64,000 nucleotides of DNA from JALZAI01 sp038212215 (GTDB lineage: Bacteria; Actinomycetota; Actinomycetes; Mycobacteriales; Jatrophihabitantaceae). Position 1 is the stretch's first letter. Each line of letters begins with the position of its first letter. The notes under the pieces are model-generated. The model was not told where the DNA came from, did no database searches, and saw nothing but the letters and a program-made list of their open reading frames with translations. The translations under genes were made by a program, and so were the position numbers. Of the stretch, positions 7,082 through 15,818 are shown piece by piece. The stretch covers positions 62,001-126,000 of the forward strand of contig JBBQUT010000009.1 in the NCBI GenBank assembly GCA_038212215.1, given 5' to 3'.

Positions 7082-8629
7082 GTGATCGGGGCTACCGCGC
7101 TGCTCCGCACGCTCGTCGATGCCGGCGTCGAGGTCTGCTTCATGAACCCCGGGACGTCAGAGATGCACTTCGTGCAATCCCTGGACGACGTGCCGCAGAT
7201 GCGTGGCGTGCTCGCGCTGTTCGAAGGGGTAGCCACCGGTGCCGCCGACGGCTACGCGCGCGTCGCGGGCAAGCCCGCCGCCGTACTGCTGCACCTCGGA
7301 CCTGGGCTGGGCAACGGCCTCGCGAACTTGCACAACGCCCGCCGCGCCCGCAGCCCGCTCGTCTGCATCGTCGGGGCGCACGCGACGTATCACCAGCGGT
7401 TCGACCCGCCGTTGCAGTCCGACATCGACACCGTCGCACGCAATGTTGCGGCGTGGGTGCACACCTCGGGCCACGCCCGTGAGGTCGGGGCCGACGCGGC
7501 CCGCGCGGTCGCCGCGGCCCACGACGGCGGTGGGCGGATCGCGGCACTGGTGCTGCCTGCGGACGTGTCGTGGAGCGAGGGCGCGCACCCGGGCACGCCC
7601 TGGCTCACCGCGCCACCGCCGACCGTCGCGGAATCCGCGATCGAGCGGGCGGCCGCGCACGCGATCGGGGCGTCCTGCGTGCTGCTGCTCGGCGGCGCCG
7701 CGCTGAGTGAGGCGGGCCTGCGGGCCGCGAGCCGGATCGCGGCCGCGACCGGCACGCGGCTGCTCGCCGAATGCTTCCCGGCGCGGATCGAACGCGGCGC
7801 GAGTGTGCCCGACGTGGCGCGGGTCGCTTACCTCGCCGAGGCCGTAGCGCCGCAGCTCGCCGGGGCAACCGACCTCGTGCTGGCGGGTGCGGCCGCGCCC
7901 GTGGCGTTCTTCGCCTACCCCGGTCGCTCCGACGACCTGATTCCCTCCGGGTGCACCACGCATACCCTCGCCGCACCGGGTCAGGACGTCGTCGCGGCGC
8001 TGCACGCGCTGGCCGAGCAGGTTGCCCCAGCCACCGAACCGGTGCTGGCAGCCGCCGCGCTGCCCGCCTCGCCGGACGGGCCGCTCGACGCCGAGAAAGT
8101 CGCTGCCGCGGTCGCGCTCACCCTGCCGCCAGACGCGATCCTGGTGGACGAGGCGATCACCGGTGGCTTCCATCTGCCGAGTGCCACCGCCGGTGCGGCC
8201 CGGCACAGCTTGCTGACCTTGACCGGCGGGGCGATCGGCCAGGGTCTGCCCGTCGCGACCGGCGCCGCCGTCGCCGCGCCGCACCGGTCGGTGATCTGCG
8301 TGCAGGCCGACGGCAGTGCGATGTACACCGTCCAGGCGCTATGGACGCAGGCCCGCGAGCAGCTCGACGTGACGACGGTGCTGCTGAACAACGCCTCCTA
8401 CGCGATTCTGCGGATGGAACTGGATCGCGTCGGTGCCGCCGGACTTCGCGAGCGTGCGCGCAAGATGCTGGATCTCGGCCACCCCGTCCTCAACTTCACC
8501 GCGCTGGCCCAGGCACAAGGCGTCGACGCGGTGCGGGTCACGACGGCCGAGGCGCTCGTCGGCGAGCTGCGGCGCGCGATCGCGGCGCGAGGCCCGCATC
8601 TGATCGAGGCCATCCTCACGCCGCCCTGA
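7082..8629 (+). CDS. Thiamine diphosphate-dependent enzyme (benzoylformate decarboxylase/ALS-like)
   Basis: A 515-residue ThDP enzyme with the three usual domains. The cofactor-activating Glu lies in LFEGVATGAADGYAR (about 49), the His of LLHLGPGLGN matches the benzoylformate decarboxylase active-site loop, and the diphosphate/Mg site reads ADGSAMYT...LLNNASYAILRMEL (about 410-445), with Ala in place of the first Gly of the GDG motif. Many such genes are labelled acetolactate synthase large subunit, but the local sequence is closer to benzoylformate decarboxylase. There is no small subunit nearby, arguing against branched-chain synthesis. GTG start. The TPP riboswitch for the next operon lies just downstream. 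Confidence 0.82.
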   Translation: MIGATALLRTLVDAGVEVCFMNPGTSEMHFVQSLDDVPQMRGVLALFEGVATGAADGYARVAGKPAAVLLHLGPGLGNGLANLHNARRARSPLVCIVGAHATYHQRFDPPLQSDIDTVARNVAAWVHTSGHAREVGADAARAVAAAHDGGGRIAALVLPADVSWSEGAHPGTPWLTAPPPTVAESAIERAAAHAIGASCVLLLGGAALSEAGLRAASRIAAATGTRLLAECFPARIERGASVPDVARVAYLAEAVAPQLAGATDLVLAGAAAPVAFFAYPGRSDDLIPSGCTTHTLAAPGQDVVAALHALAEQVAPATEPVLAAAALPASPDGPLDAEKVAAAVALTLPPDAILVDEAITGGFHLPSATAGAARHSLLTLTGGAIGQGLPVATGAAVAAPHRSVICVQADGSAMYTVQALWTQAREQLDVTTVLLNNASYAILRMELDRVGAAGLRERARKMLDLGHPVLNFTALAQAQGVDAVRVTTAEALVGELRRAIAARGPHLIEAILTPP

Positions 8630-8666
8630 CGCCGCCGGCCACGGCGACCGGGGTAGGGTCGAGCCG

Positions 8667-8757
8667 AACACGGGAGCCCGGTGTACCGGGCTGAGAGGGC
8701 TGGCTGGGAGCCGCCGACCGTCGAACCTGATCCGGGTAATGCCGGCGCAGGAAGTGA
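8667..8757 (+). promoter_or_regulatory. TPP riboswitch (THI element)
   Basis: A near-textbook TPP aptamer: ACACGGGAGCCCGGTGTACC, the CTGAGAGGG core (8691-8699), then GACCGTCGAACCTGATCCGG, GTAATGCCGGCGCAGGAAGTG. It lies upstream of the ATG of the NCS1 permease (8810). TPP binding normally switches such leaders off, so the permease and the coupled psuG-psuK genes should be expressed when thiamine diphosphate is low. Confidence 0.95.
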
Positions 8758-8771
8758 TCGCCCAGTCGGCA

Positions 8772-8792
8772 CTCGTCCCACCACCGGACGAG
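8772..8792 (+). promoter_or_regulatory. Probable expression-platform hairpin of the TPP riboswitch
   Basis: CTCGTCC (8772-8778) and GGACGAG (8786-8792) form a perfect 7-bp stem with a 7-nt loop. The 3' arm runs directly into AGAGG, the only purine-rich ribosome-binding candidate before the ATG at 8810, so the hairpin could hide it. There is no U-tract, which favours translational over transcriptional control. This is inferred from pairing only. Confidence 0.5.
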
Positions 8793-8809
8793 AGGTTCGC
8801 CCAGATCCA

Positions 8810-10150
8810 ATGACCGCTATCAAGCAGTACCCGGCCGTCGAAGGCGCTGAGGCGCCGCTCACCCTGGACGACGCGCCCCCGCGCACGTTGCATCTGAGCG
8901 ACCAGCTCGGGCTATGGGGCAATCTCGGCGTCAGCCTGCTCGGATTCACCGGCGCGATCTTCGTTCTCGTCCCGGTCGACAAGGCGATGTCATTGGTTGC
9001 TGCGCTGGTCGCGCTGGCGGTCGGCACCGTGGTGGGCACGCTCATGGTCGCTCTCGCCGCCGTGCCTGGCGCGCAGACCGGCGCACCGTCGATGGTGCTG
9101 CTGCGCGGCCTGTTCGGCACCCGCATGTCGTATCTGCCCACTGCGCTCAACGTGGTGCAACTTCTGGGCTGGAGCACGTTCGAACTGGTCACGATCGGCA
9201 CCGCGATGCATCAGGTTGCGGACGGCATCCCGCGCTGGGTGTACGTGCTGGCCGGTGGGGCGGTGACCACAGGGCTGGCATTGCGGCCACTCGGCTGGAT
9301 CCGGGTGCTGCGCAAGTACGTCACCCTTGCCGTGGTCGTGGTGCTTGTGTACCTGTTTGTTCAGTTGCTTCGGCACCCGCTACCGGCGTTCGGCGCGGGG
9401 AGCTGGAACGACTTCTGGATCGCTGTCGACACCGTCGTCGGCGCCGCCGTGTCCTTCGTGCCGCTCGCCTCGGACTACTCCCGCTTTTCGCGGTCCACGC
9501 GTGCTGCGTTCCTCGGTGTCTTCGTCGGATATTCCGTCACGCAATTCGCCTGTTATGCGCTCGGACTCATCGCCCTGCTGACCGTGGCGAAGGGCAACCC
9601 GGACCACATCTTCGCCACATTCATCGCGGTTCCACTGGGCGCGCTTGCCTTCGCTGTACTAGCGATCCGAGAGCTCGACCAATCCTTCGCCGACACGTTC
9701 TCGACCGCGGTGTCGGTGCAGAATTTCCGGTCGCACTGGGACCGGCGGGTGCTCGCGATCGCAGTCGGCAGCATCGCCACCGTGGCAGCGCTCGCTCTGA
9801 GTATCAGCGACTACGAGAACTTCCTGATCCTCATCGGCTCGGTGTTCGTCCCGTTGCTGGGCGTGCTGGTCGTCGACTACTTCGTGGTGTCGCGGCGCAT
9901 GTGGGATCTCGGCGAGAGCGTCCGCCCGCGTTGGGCAAACCTCGCGGCGTGGGGACTCGGTTTTGTTGCCTACCAGTTGGTCAATCCCGGTTACATCGAC
10001 TGGTGGGTGGCGGCGTGGGGACACGTACAAGGCTGGCTGAACTTCACGCCGGCGACCTGGATGAGCGCGTCGCTGATCTCGTTCCTCGTCGCGGCACTCA
10101 CGACCCTTCCGCTCGGTCTGCTGGCTAGGCGACGGGGACGTGCGTGCTGA
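8810..10150 (+). CDS. cytX: NCS1-family permease, CytX-type (putative HMP transporter)
   Basis: A 446-residue, roughly 12-helix permease of the nucleobase:cation symporter-1 family. Visible marks: LGLWGNLGVSLLGF at the first helix, PGAQTGAPSMVLLRGLFG (about 84-101), LLGWSTFELV, and FVPLASDYSRFS (about 220). NCS1 permeases under TPP riboswitches are called CytX and are thought to import hydroxymethylpyrimidine, the thiamine precursor. I start at the ATG 8810; the open frame extends upstream through the riboswitch but that part is leader. It overlaps psuG by 7 bp, so the permease may instead, or also, serve pseudouridine or uracil. Confidence 0.85.
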   Translation: MTAIKQYPAVEGAEAPLTLDDAPPRTLHLSDQLGLWGNLGVSLLGFTGAIFVLVPVDKAMSLVAALVALAVGTVVGTLMVALAAVPGAQTGAPSMVLLRGLFGTRMSYLPTALNVVQLLGWSTFELVTIGTAMHQVADGIPRWVYVLAGGAVTTGLALRPLGWIRVLRKYVTLAVVVVLVYLFVQLLRHPLPAFGAGSWNDFWIAVDTVVGAAVSFVPLASDYSRFSRSTRAAFLGVFVGYSVTQFACYALGLIALLTVAKGNPDHIFATFIAVPLGALAFAVLAIRELDQSFADTFSTAVSVQNFRSHWDRRVLAIAVGSIATVAALALSISDYENFLILIGSVFVPLLGVLVVDYFVVSRRMWDLGESVRPRWANLAAWGLGFVAYQLVNPGYIDWWVAAWGHVQGWLNFTPATWMSASLISFLVAALTTLPLGLLARRRGRAC

Positions 10151-11049
10151 TCGATCCGGAGGTTGCCGACGCGCTTGCGGGCGGACGGGCCGTCGTCGCG
10201 CTGGAGAGCACGATCATCAGCCACGGCCTGCCACGCCCGGACAACGTGCGCATCGCCCGCGAGATCGAACGTGCCGTGCGCTCGGGCGGCGCCGTGCCCG
10301 CAACGGTTGCGGTGGTCGACGGCATGGCGCGCGTCGGCCTCGACGACGCTGCGCTGCTACGTGTCGCGGGCGACGAGAACGTGGTCAAGGTCAGCGTCCG
10401 CGACCTGGCCGGCGTCGTTGCGCTCGGCGGGGTGGGAGCGACGACGGTCGCGGCAACCGCTCATCTTGCGGCGCAGGCCGGCATCGGCGTGTTCGCCACC
10501 GGCGGACTAGGCGGGGTGCATCGCGGGGCCGCGCAGACGTGGGACGAGTCGGCAGACCTGACGACGCTGTCGCGCACGCCTTTGCTCGTCGTCTGTGCCG
10601 GTGTGAAGTCGATTCTGGACGTCGGCGCGACCCTGGAGCGGCTGGAGACCCTGAATATCGGCGTCCTCGGCTACCGGACGGACCGGTTCCCAGGGTTCTA
10701 CCTGCGCGACTCCGGCCACTGCCTGGATTGGCGTGCCGACTCGCCCGCCGAGGTCGCCGCCGTGCTGCGTGCGCGGGCGGCGCTGGGCACTGACCGGTAC
10801 GGCATGGTGCTGGTCAACCCGATTGCCGCTTGCGATGAACTGGACCGCGCCCTGCACGACCGGGTGCTCGCTGCTGGGCTTGCGGCGGCCGCGGCGGCGC
10901 AGATGCGCGGCAAGGACGTCACCCCGTTTCTGCTCGATTTCTTCCACCGCGAGACGGCGGGCGCGTCGCTGGCCGCCAACGTCGCGCTCGTGCTCGGCAA
11001 TGCCCGACTGGCAGCGGAAGTTGCGGTCGCCGCCGCCGACCCGACGTGA
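10144..11049 (+). CDS. psuG: Pseudouridine-5'-phosphate glycosidase
   Basis: A 301-residue PsuG protein, which splits the C-C glycosidic bond of pseudouridine 5'-phosphate to uracil and ribose 5-phosphate. Conserved features: ALESTIISHGLP with the catalytic Glu21, ENVVKVS with Lys82, CAGVKSILDVG, TWDESADLTTLSRTP with a conserved Asp, and GKDVTPFLL near the C terminus. Length and order match the family. GTG start, overlapping the permease gene by 7 bp and psuK by 4 bp, so translation is coupled. Works with the PfkB kinase encoded next. Confidence 0.93.
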   Translation: MLIDPEVADALAGGRAVVALESTIISHGLPRPDNVRIAREIERAVRSGGAVPATVAVVDGMARVGLDDAALLRVAGDENVVKVSVRDLAGVVALGGVGATTVAATAHLAAQAGIGVFATGGLGGVHRGAAQTWDESADLTTLSRTPLLVVCAGVKSILDVGATLERLETLNIGVLGYRTDRFPGFYLRDSGHCLDWRADSPAEVAAVLRARAALGTDRYGMVLVNPIAACDELDRALHDRVLAAGLAAAAAAQMRGKDVTPFLLDFFHRETAGASLAANVALVLGNARLAAEVAVAAADPT

Positions 11050-11954
11050 CATTGCGGGTGTTGTGCGTGGGCGAGTTGATCTTGGACGTCGTGGCGCAAC
11101 TGCCCGGGGAGCTGACCCGTGGCTCGGACAGCCCGGCCCCCGTCTCGCTGGTCGGCGGCGGGTCTGCAGCCAACACCGCTGCGTGGCTCGTGGCTGCTGG
11201 AGCACCGGCGGCATTGATCGCGAGGGTCGGCGACGACGCGCTGGGCCGGATGCTGGTCGGCGAACTCGGCGCCTCGGGCGTCCATGTTGCGGCGAGCGTC
11301 GATCCGGTCCGTCCGAGCGGAACGTGCATCGTCCTGGTGGACGCGAGCGGCGAGCGCACGATGATCCCGTCGATGGGCGCCAACATCGAGTTGGGCTGCG
11401 CGCCGCTGCCTGAGCTGCTGTTCCCGGACTCGCACGTCCACATCTCCGCCTACGCCGTCTTCGCCGCGGGCTCACGCTCGGCCGCCGACGAAGCGGTCCG
11501 CCTCGCGACCGAGCATGGGTGCGGTGTCTCGATCGATGCCGCGTCGGCAGCGCCGCTGCGCGCGTTCGGAGCCGGTGCGTTCCTCGACTGGCTGCCGCGC
11601 TGCGTGCTGTTCGCCAACCGAGACGAGGCCCGCGTGCTGAGCGGCCTTGACGACCCGGCCGAGGCGGCTGCTGCCCTGGCGGCACGGTGCGGCGAAGCGA
11701 TCGTGAAGTGCGGCGCCGAGGGCGCCGTGTGGTCGGACGGGAGCGCCGTCCGGGGTGAGGTTGCGGGCGCTTCCCGCGTCGTCGACAGCACCGGCGCCGG
11801 TGACGCCTTTGCGGCGGGGGTGCTGGCGGCGCGGCTGGGCGGCAGCGGGATCTCTGATGCGTTGCGGGCCGGCAATGAGCTCGCTGCTCGGGTGCTCACC
11901 GTGGTGGGCGGCCGCCCACCCGCCGCCGGGCGCGAGGTGCGCTACCGGCGGTAG
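11046..11954 (+). CDS. psuK: PfkB-family carbohydrate kinase, probable pseudouridine kinase
   Basis: A 302-residue ribokinase-like kinase. PfkB signature 1 is seen as VGGGSAANTAAWL (about 36-48) and signature 2 as DSTGAGDAFAAGVL (about 240-253) with the catalytic Asp. The 4-bp GTGA overlap with psuG and the known two-step pathway (kinase, then glycosidase) make pseudouridine the likely substrate, giving pseudouridine 5'-phosphate. Other PfkB substrates cannot be excluded from sequence alone. The 3' end overlaps the convergent lmeA-like gene by 13 bp. Confidence 0.82.
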   Translation: MTLRVLCVGELILDVVAQLPGELTRGSDSPAPVSLVGGGSAANTAAWLVAAGAPAALIARVGDDALGRMLVGELGASGVHVAASVDPVRPSGTCIVLVDASGERTMIPSMGANIELGCAPLPELLFPDSHVHISAYAVFAAGSRSAADEAVRLATEHGCGVSIDAASAAPLRAFGAGAFLDWLPRCVLFANRDEARVLSGLDDPAEAAAALAARCGEAIVKCGAEGAVWSDGSAVRGEVAGASRVVDSTGAGDAFAAGVLAARLGGSGISDALRAGNELAARVLTVVGGRPPAAGREVRYRR

Positions 11955-12691
11955 GTCAGGTTCTTGCCGTGAAGATGCAGCACCAGCCCGTCCGGGTCGA
12001 CGCTCAATCCGTCGACCGAAACGTCGAACGGCAGGCCGTTTAGCGCGACGGTGACCGCAAAGATCCCTGCCAGGGCGTGAGCGAGTTGCGGTAGCTGTTG
12101 ACCGGCCGCGCTCACTTGCGGGTCGATGAAGCGCAGCCCGTCGGCGGACGAGGCGCGGACCGCCGCGCTGATCTCGCCGGTCAGCGACGTGCCCACCACC
12201 GACACGGTGCGCGATGCCTTGACCCGGCCGCCGTCTTTGGGCCCGGCGTAGGAGATAGGGGTGCCGAGCGTGCTCGACACTGCGGCATAGCTGCTCCGGG
12301 CGTCTGCGGTGGCAGTCTGCGCCGAGATGGACGTGAAGTCATGCGCCACCGTGACGCCGTGCAGGTGAACTACTATTGTGTCCAGCCGCAGCGGCCTGTC
12401 GAGCCGAGCCTGCTTGAGCAACACGCCGTGCGCGGTAATCGTCACGTCGTCGTAGTGTCCAGAAGCCAACTGGGTGAGAAACGGGAAACCGGCGACGTCG
12501 ACGTTCGGACGCTCGCTCAGATGCTGCGAGTTCTCGATCGTGTCCCCGGCGATGCGCTCCGCGATGACCGCACTCACGCGGTCGGCGCCGACCACCAGCA
12601 GCGCAAGCACCACGACCGTGATCAGTAAGCGTCGCGGCCAGCGGCGCCGCGCGCGCGCCTGGCCGGGGTGCGCCGTGCGCAGAGCGCTCAT
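11942..12691 (-). CDS. DUF2993 / LmeA-family phospholipid-binding protein
   Basis: A 249-residue protein with a basic N terminus and one signal-anchor helix (LLITVVVLALLVVGAD, about 22-37) followed by a DUF2993 domain. LmeA of mycobacteria is a periplasmic phospholipid-binding protein that affects lipomannan chain length; the family is wider than that role. The family motif near the N terminus is visible as NVDVAGFPFLTQLASGHYD. I use the ATG at 12691, which overlaps the stop of a 25-codon ORF in an ATGA arrangement; a start at 12712 would add seven residues. It is the last gene of a uvrB-led minus-strand group. Confidence 0.82.
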   Translation of the reverse strand: MSALRTAHPGQARARRRWPRRLLITVVVLALLVVGADRVSAVIAERIAGDTIENSQHLSERPNVDVAGFPFLTQLASGHYDDVTITAHGVLLKQARLDRPLRLDTIVVHLHGVTVAHDFTSISAQTATADARSSYAAVSSTLGTPISYAGPKDGGRVKASRTVSVVGTSLTGEISAAVRASSADGLRFIDPQVSAAGQQLPQLAHALAGIFAVTVALNGLPFDVSVDGLSVDPDGLVLHLHGKNLTYRR

Positions 12692-12765
12692 GGCACACAG
12701 AGCTCCCTGCACGCCGAACTCGTTCCCTGCGGATCGGGCAGCACGACCTGGAACACGATCGCCAT
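12688..12765 (-). CDS. Candidate 25-residue peptide between uvrB and the LmeA-like gene
   Basis: A short ORF beginning MAIVFQVVLPDPQG and ending in a tail with two Cys (ACRELCVP). Its ATG overlaps the uvrB stop as TGATG, and its own TGA overlaps the next ATG as ATGA, so it bridges the two genes exactly with translational-coupling junctions at both ends. No family is recognised. It could be a real small protein, a coupling leader, or the chance product of a compact junction. Only these overlaps support it. Confidence 0.35.
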   Translation of the reverse strand: MAIVFQVVLPDPQGTSSACRELCVP

Positions 12766-14921
12766 CAGCGGCCTACGCCCGCTGCGTCCATGCCGCGCAA
12801 CTCCTTCTTGAGCTCGGAGATCTCGTCGCGAATCCGAGCGGCCACCTCGAACTGCAACTCGCGGGCGGAAGTGAGCATCTGCTCGTTGAGCTGCTGGATC
12901 AGATCAGCGAGTTGTGCGCGCGGCAGTTCGGCGATGTCCAACTTTCCGTCGGCGTGCGCACCGACCCCGATCACGCCGCCGGAGAAGCCGCGACCGCCGC
13001 GTCCGGGAGCCGAGGACTTGCCACGCGACTGCGAACGCCCCGATCCGCCGACCGGCGTCGAGGCGAGCAGCTCGTCGGTGTCCTGGGCTTCGCGTGCGAG
13101 CAAGTCGGTGATGTCGGCGATTCGCTTGCGCAACGGTTGCGGGTCCAGACCGTGCGCCACGTTGTAGGCGACCTGCTTCTCGCGGCGCCGGGTCGTCTCT
13201 TCGATCGCGGTCTGCATCGATGGTGTGATGCGGTCGGCGTACATGTGCACCTCGCCGGACACATTTCGTGCGGCGCGACCGATCGTCTGGATCAGGGACG
13301 TGCCCGAGCGCAGGAAGCCTTCCTTGTCCGCGTCCAGAATCGACACCAACGACACCTCGGGCAGATCGAGGCCCTCGCGTAGCAGGTTGATCCCTACGAG
13401 CACGTCGAACTCGCCCAGGCGCAGTTCGCGCAGCAGCTCGATACGCCGCAGCGTGTCGACCTCCGAGTGCAGGTAGCGCACCCGAATACCCTGTTCGAGC
13501 AGGTAGTCGGTGAGATCCTCGGCCATCTTCTTGGTCAGGGTGGTTACCAGCACCCGCTCGTTGCGCTCGGACCGCTCGCGGATCTCGCCGACCAGGTCGT
13601 CGATCTGGCCCTTGGTCGACTTGACCACGATCTGCGGGTCGACCAGACCAGTCGGACGGATCACCTGCTCGACGAACTCGCCTTTCGTGCGCCCCAACTC
13701 GTAGTGTCCCGGGGTTGCCGAGAGGTACACCGTCTGCCCGATGCGCTCGACGAACTCCTCGAACTTCAGCGGGCGGTTGTCCATCGCCGAGGGCAGCCGG
13801 AATCCGTGCTCGACCAGGGTGCGCTTGCGGGACATGTCACCCTCGTACATGCCGCCGGTCTGCGGCACAGTCACGTGTGACTCATCGATGATGAGCAGGA
13901 AGTCCTCGGGGAAGTAATCGAGCAAGCAGTTCGGGGCGCTGCCGCGTTCGCGTCCGTCGATGTGCAGTGAGTAATTCTCGATGCCGGAGCAGAACCCGAC
14001 CTGGCGCATCATCTCGATGTCGTAGCTCGTCCGCATCCGCAGGCGTTGCGCCTCGAGCAGCTTGTTCTGGCCGTCGAGTTCCTTGAGCCGGTCGGCCAGT
14101 TCGCTCTCGATCCCCCGGATGGCAGCCTCCATTCGCTCCGGCCCGGCAGCGTAGTGCGTGGCCGGGAAGACGAACACCTCGTCCACTTCGCGCACCACCT
14201 CACCGGTGAGCGGGTGCAGGTAATACAGCCGCTCGACCTCGTCACCGAACATCTCGGCGCGAATCGCGAGTTCTTCGTACACCGGGAAGATCTCGACCGT
14301 GTCACCCCGTACCCGGAAGGTGCCGCGTGTGAACGACATGTCGTTGCGCGTGTACTGCACATCGACGAGCCGGCGCAGAATCGCCTCGCGCTCGATCTGC
14401 TGACCGACGCGCAGGCGCAGCGACCGATCGACGTAGGCCTGCGGCGTGCCCAGACCGTAGATGCATGACACCGTCGCGACAACGACGACATCGCGACGGG
14501 TGAGCAGCGACATAGTGGCCGAGTGACGCAACCGCTCGACCTCGTCGTTGACCGAGGAATCCTTCTCGATGTAGGTGTCGGTCTGCGGGACGTAGGCCTC
14601 GGGTTGGTAGTAGTCGTAATAGCTGACGAAGTACTCGACTGCGTTGTTGGGTAGCATCTCACGCAGTTCGTTGGCGAGCTGCGCGGCAAGTGTCTTGTTC
14701 GGGGCCATGATCAAGGTCGGGCGCTGCAACCGCTCGATCAGCCACGCCGATGTCGCCGACTTGCCGGTGCCGGTCGCGCCGAGCAGCACGATGTCGCGCT
14801 CCCCCGCCCGAATGCGACGTTCCAGGTCTTCGATCGCGGCCGGTTGATCACCGGAGGGCGCGAAGTCGGAGACCACCTCGAACTTGCCGGTGCTGGGTGT
14901 GATGTCGGAGCTGACGCGCAT
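12765..14921 (-). CDS. uvrB: Excinuclease ABC subunit UvrB
   Basis: A 718-residue UvrB, the helicase-like damage-verifying subunit of nucleotide excision repair. Walker A GATGTGKS is at about 48-55, the beta-hairpin that clamps DNA is at YYDYYQPEAYVPQTDTYI (about 99-116), the DEAD-type box reads IDESH, motif VI reads QTIGRAARN, and the C-terminal UVR domain (about 675-710) ends the protein. I start at the ATG 14921 (MRVSSDITPS); the frame is open for 42 more codons upstream but they look non-coding. UvrA and UvrC are not in this window. Confidence 0.97.
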   Translation of the reverse strand: MRVSSDITPSTGKFEVVSDFAPSGDQPAAIEDLERRIRAGERDIVLLGATGTGKSATSAWLIERLQRPTLIMAPNKTLAAQLANELREMLPNNAVEYFVSYYDYYQPEAYVPQTDTYIEKDSSVNDEVERLRHSATMSLLTRRDVVVVATVSCIYGLGTPQAYVDRSLRLRVGQQIEREAILRRLVDVQYTRNDMSFTRGTFRVRGDTVEIFPVYEELAIRAEMFGDEVERLYYLHPLTGEVVREVDEVFVFPATHYAAGPERMEAAIRGIESELADRLKELDGQNKLLEAQRLRMRTSYDIEMMRQVGFCSGIENYSLHIDGRERGSAPNCLLDYFPEDFLLIIDESHVTVPQTGGMYEGDMSRKRTLVEHGFRLPSAMDNRPLKFEEFVERIGQTVYLSATPGHYELGRTKGEFVEQVIRPTGLVDPQIVVKSTKGQIDDLVGEIRERSERNERVLVTTLTKKMAEDLTDYLLEQGIRVRYLHSEVDTLRRIELLRELRLGEFDVLVGINLLREGLDLPEVSLVSILDADKEGFLRSGTSLIQTIGRAARNVSGEVHMYADRITPSMQTAIEETTRRREKQVAYNVAHGLDPQPLRKRIADITDLLAREAQDTDELLASTPVGGSGRSQSRGKSSAPGRGGRGFSGGVIGVGAHADGKLDIAELPRAQLADLIQQLNEQMLTSARELQFEVAARIRDEISELKKELRGMDAAGVGR

Positions 14922-15004
14922 GCCACCACGGTACGGGCGGGGTACGACAAGACCGAGGCTGCTTCGACGTGGGAATTTCGGCTGCGCGGTGTCAGACTTC
15001 CCAC

Positions 15005-15661
15005 ATGGTGGGCATTCAGGTCGAGTTCGTCGACGATGCCGGGGCATCCGAACCCCCTAGGAACCGTGCTCCCAGGCTCGTCGGCGCGCGCCCGGTCAGC
15101 CTTGCGCTCGCCGAACCTGCCCTCTGGATCGCCGCGGCGGTCCTGTCGGTGTTCGCCACTTTCCAGACAATTTTTACATATCGCTTCACCGGCGACTCGA
15201 TCACGTCCCGCGGCGGCTACGACGCCTGGGGACACGCATTGGACGCACAACTCAACACCGACCACGGGCCCCGCTACGCCGTGTTGCTCTGGCTCTGCGC
15301 GACGCTGTTCGCGCTGCTGGCCGCGGCACTGCTGGGTGGCGGATTCAGCGCGGGTCGGGCCGGGCGCTGGACGCAGGCACGGGCCGGCGCGATCGGCTTG
15401 GCTGTCGTCGGACTGCTCGCCGGCGTGCTCGCCGGCGTTGCGCTCGGCGTGGAGTCCTCCTTCTCGGTCTACCGCGGGCTGGCGAAAACGCTGAACGACA
15501 CGCACGGCGGGGTCGAGCTGCTGATCGGGGGCTGCATCTGGTTCGGGCTGGCTTCGCTCGCCTGCGCGCTCGGCGCCGTCCTGGTGCACGCTTGGTCCGG
15601 AAAACGCACCCACCTTCGCGAGCGGGAGGACCGCTACTCGCAAGCCACCGGAGAAGGGTGA
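15005..15661 (+). CDS. Four-helix membrane protein of unknown function
   Basis: A 218-residue protein with about four predicted membrane helices (near 41-60, 95-115, 131-150, 175-195) and a basic, charged C-terminal tail. Between helices 1 and 2 lies a polar loop (RFTGDSITSRGGYDAWGH). I use the ATG at 15005; an upstream in-frame start at 14969 is less likely. No family is recognised. It is divergent from uvrB (83-bp gap) and followed by the glycogen/trehalose genes after 157 bp. Confidence 0.65.
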   Translation: MVGIQVEFVDDAGASEPPRNRAPRLVGARPVSLALAEPALWIAAAVLSVFATFQTIFTYRFTGDSITSRGGYDAWGHALDAQLNTDHGPRYAVLLWLCATLFALLAAALLGGGFSAGRAGRWTQARAGAIGLAVVGLLAGVLAGVALGVESSFSVYRGLAKTLNDTHGGVELLIGGCIWFGLASLACALGAVLVHAWSGKRTHLREREDRYSQATGEG

Positions 15662-15818
15662 CCTTGCGCACGATGGTCCCCGCGGCATCCCCGTCCACGC
15701 TGGGGTGGCGCTGATTTCGACATCGATGTGACCCTGATAACCGGCACACTCTGCGACGCTGTCGTTTCACCGCGCGACGGCGTGGGGAGATTCAGCGCGA
15801 CGACTACGAAGGAGCCGA

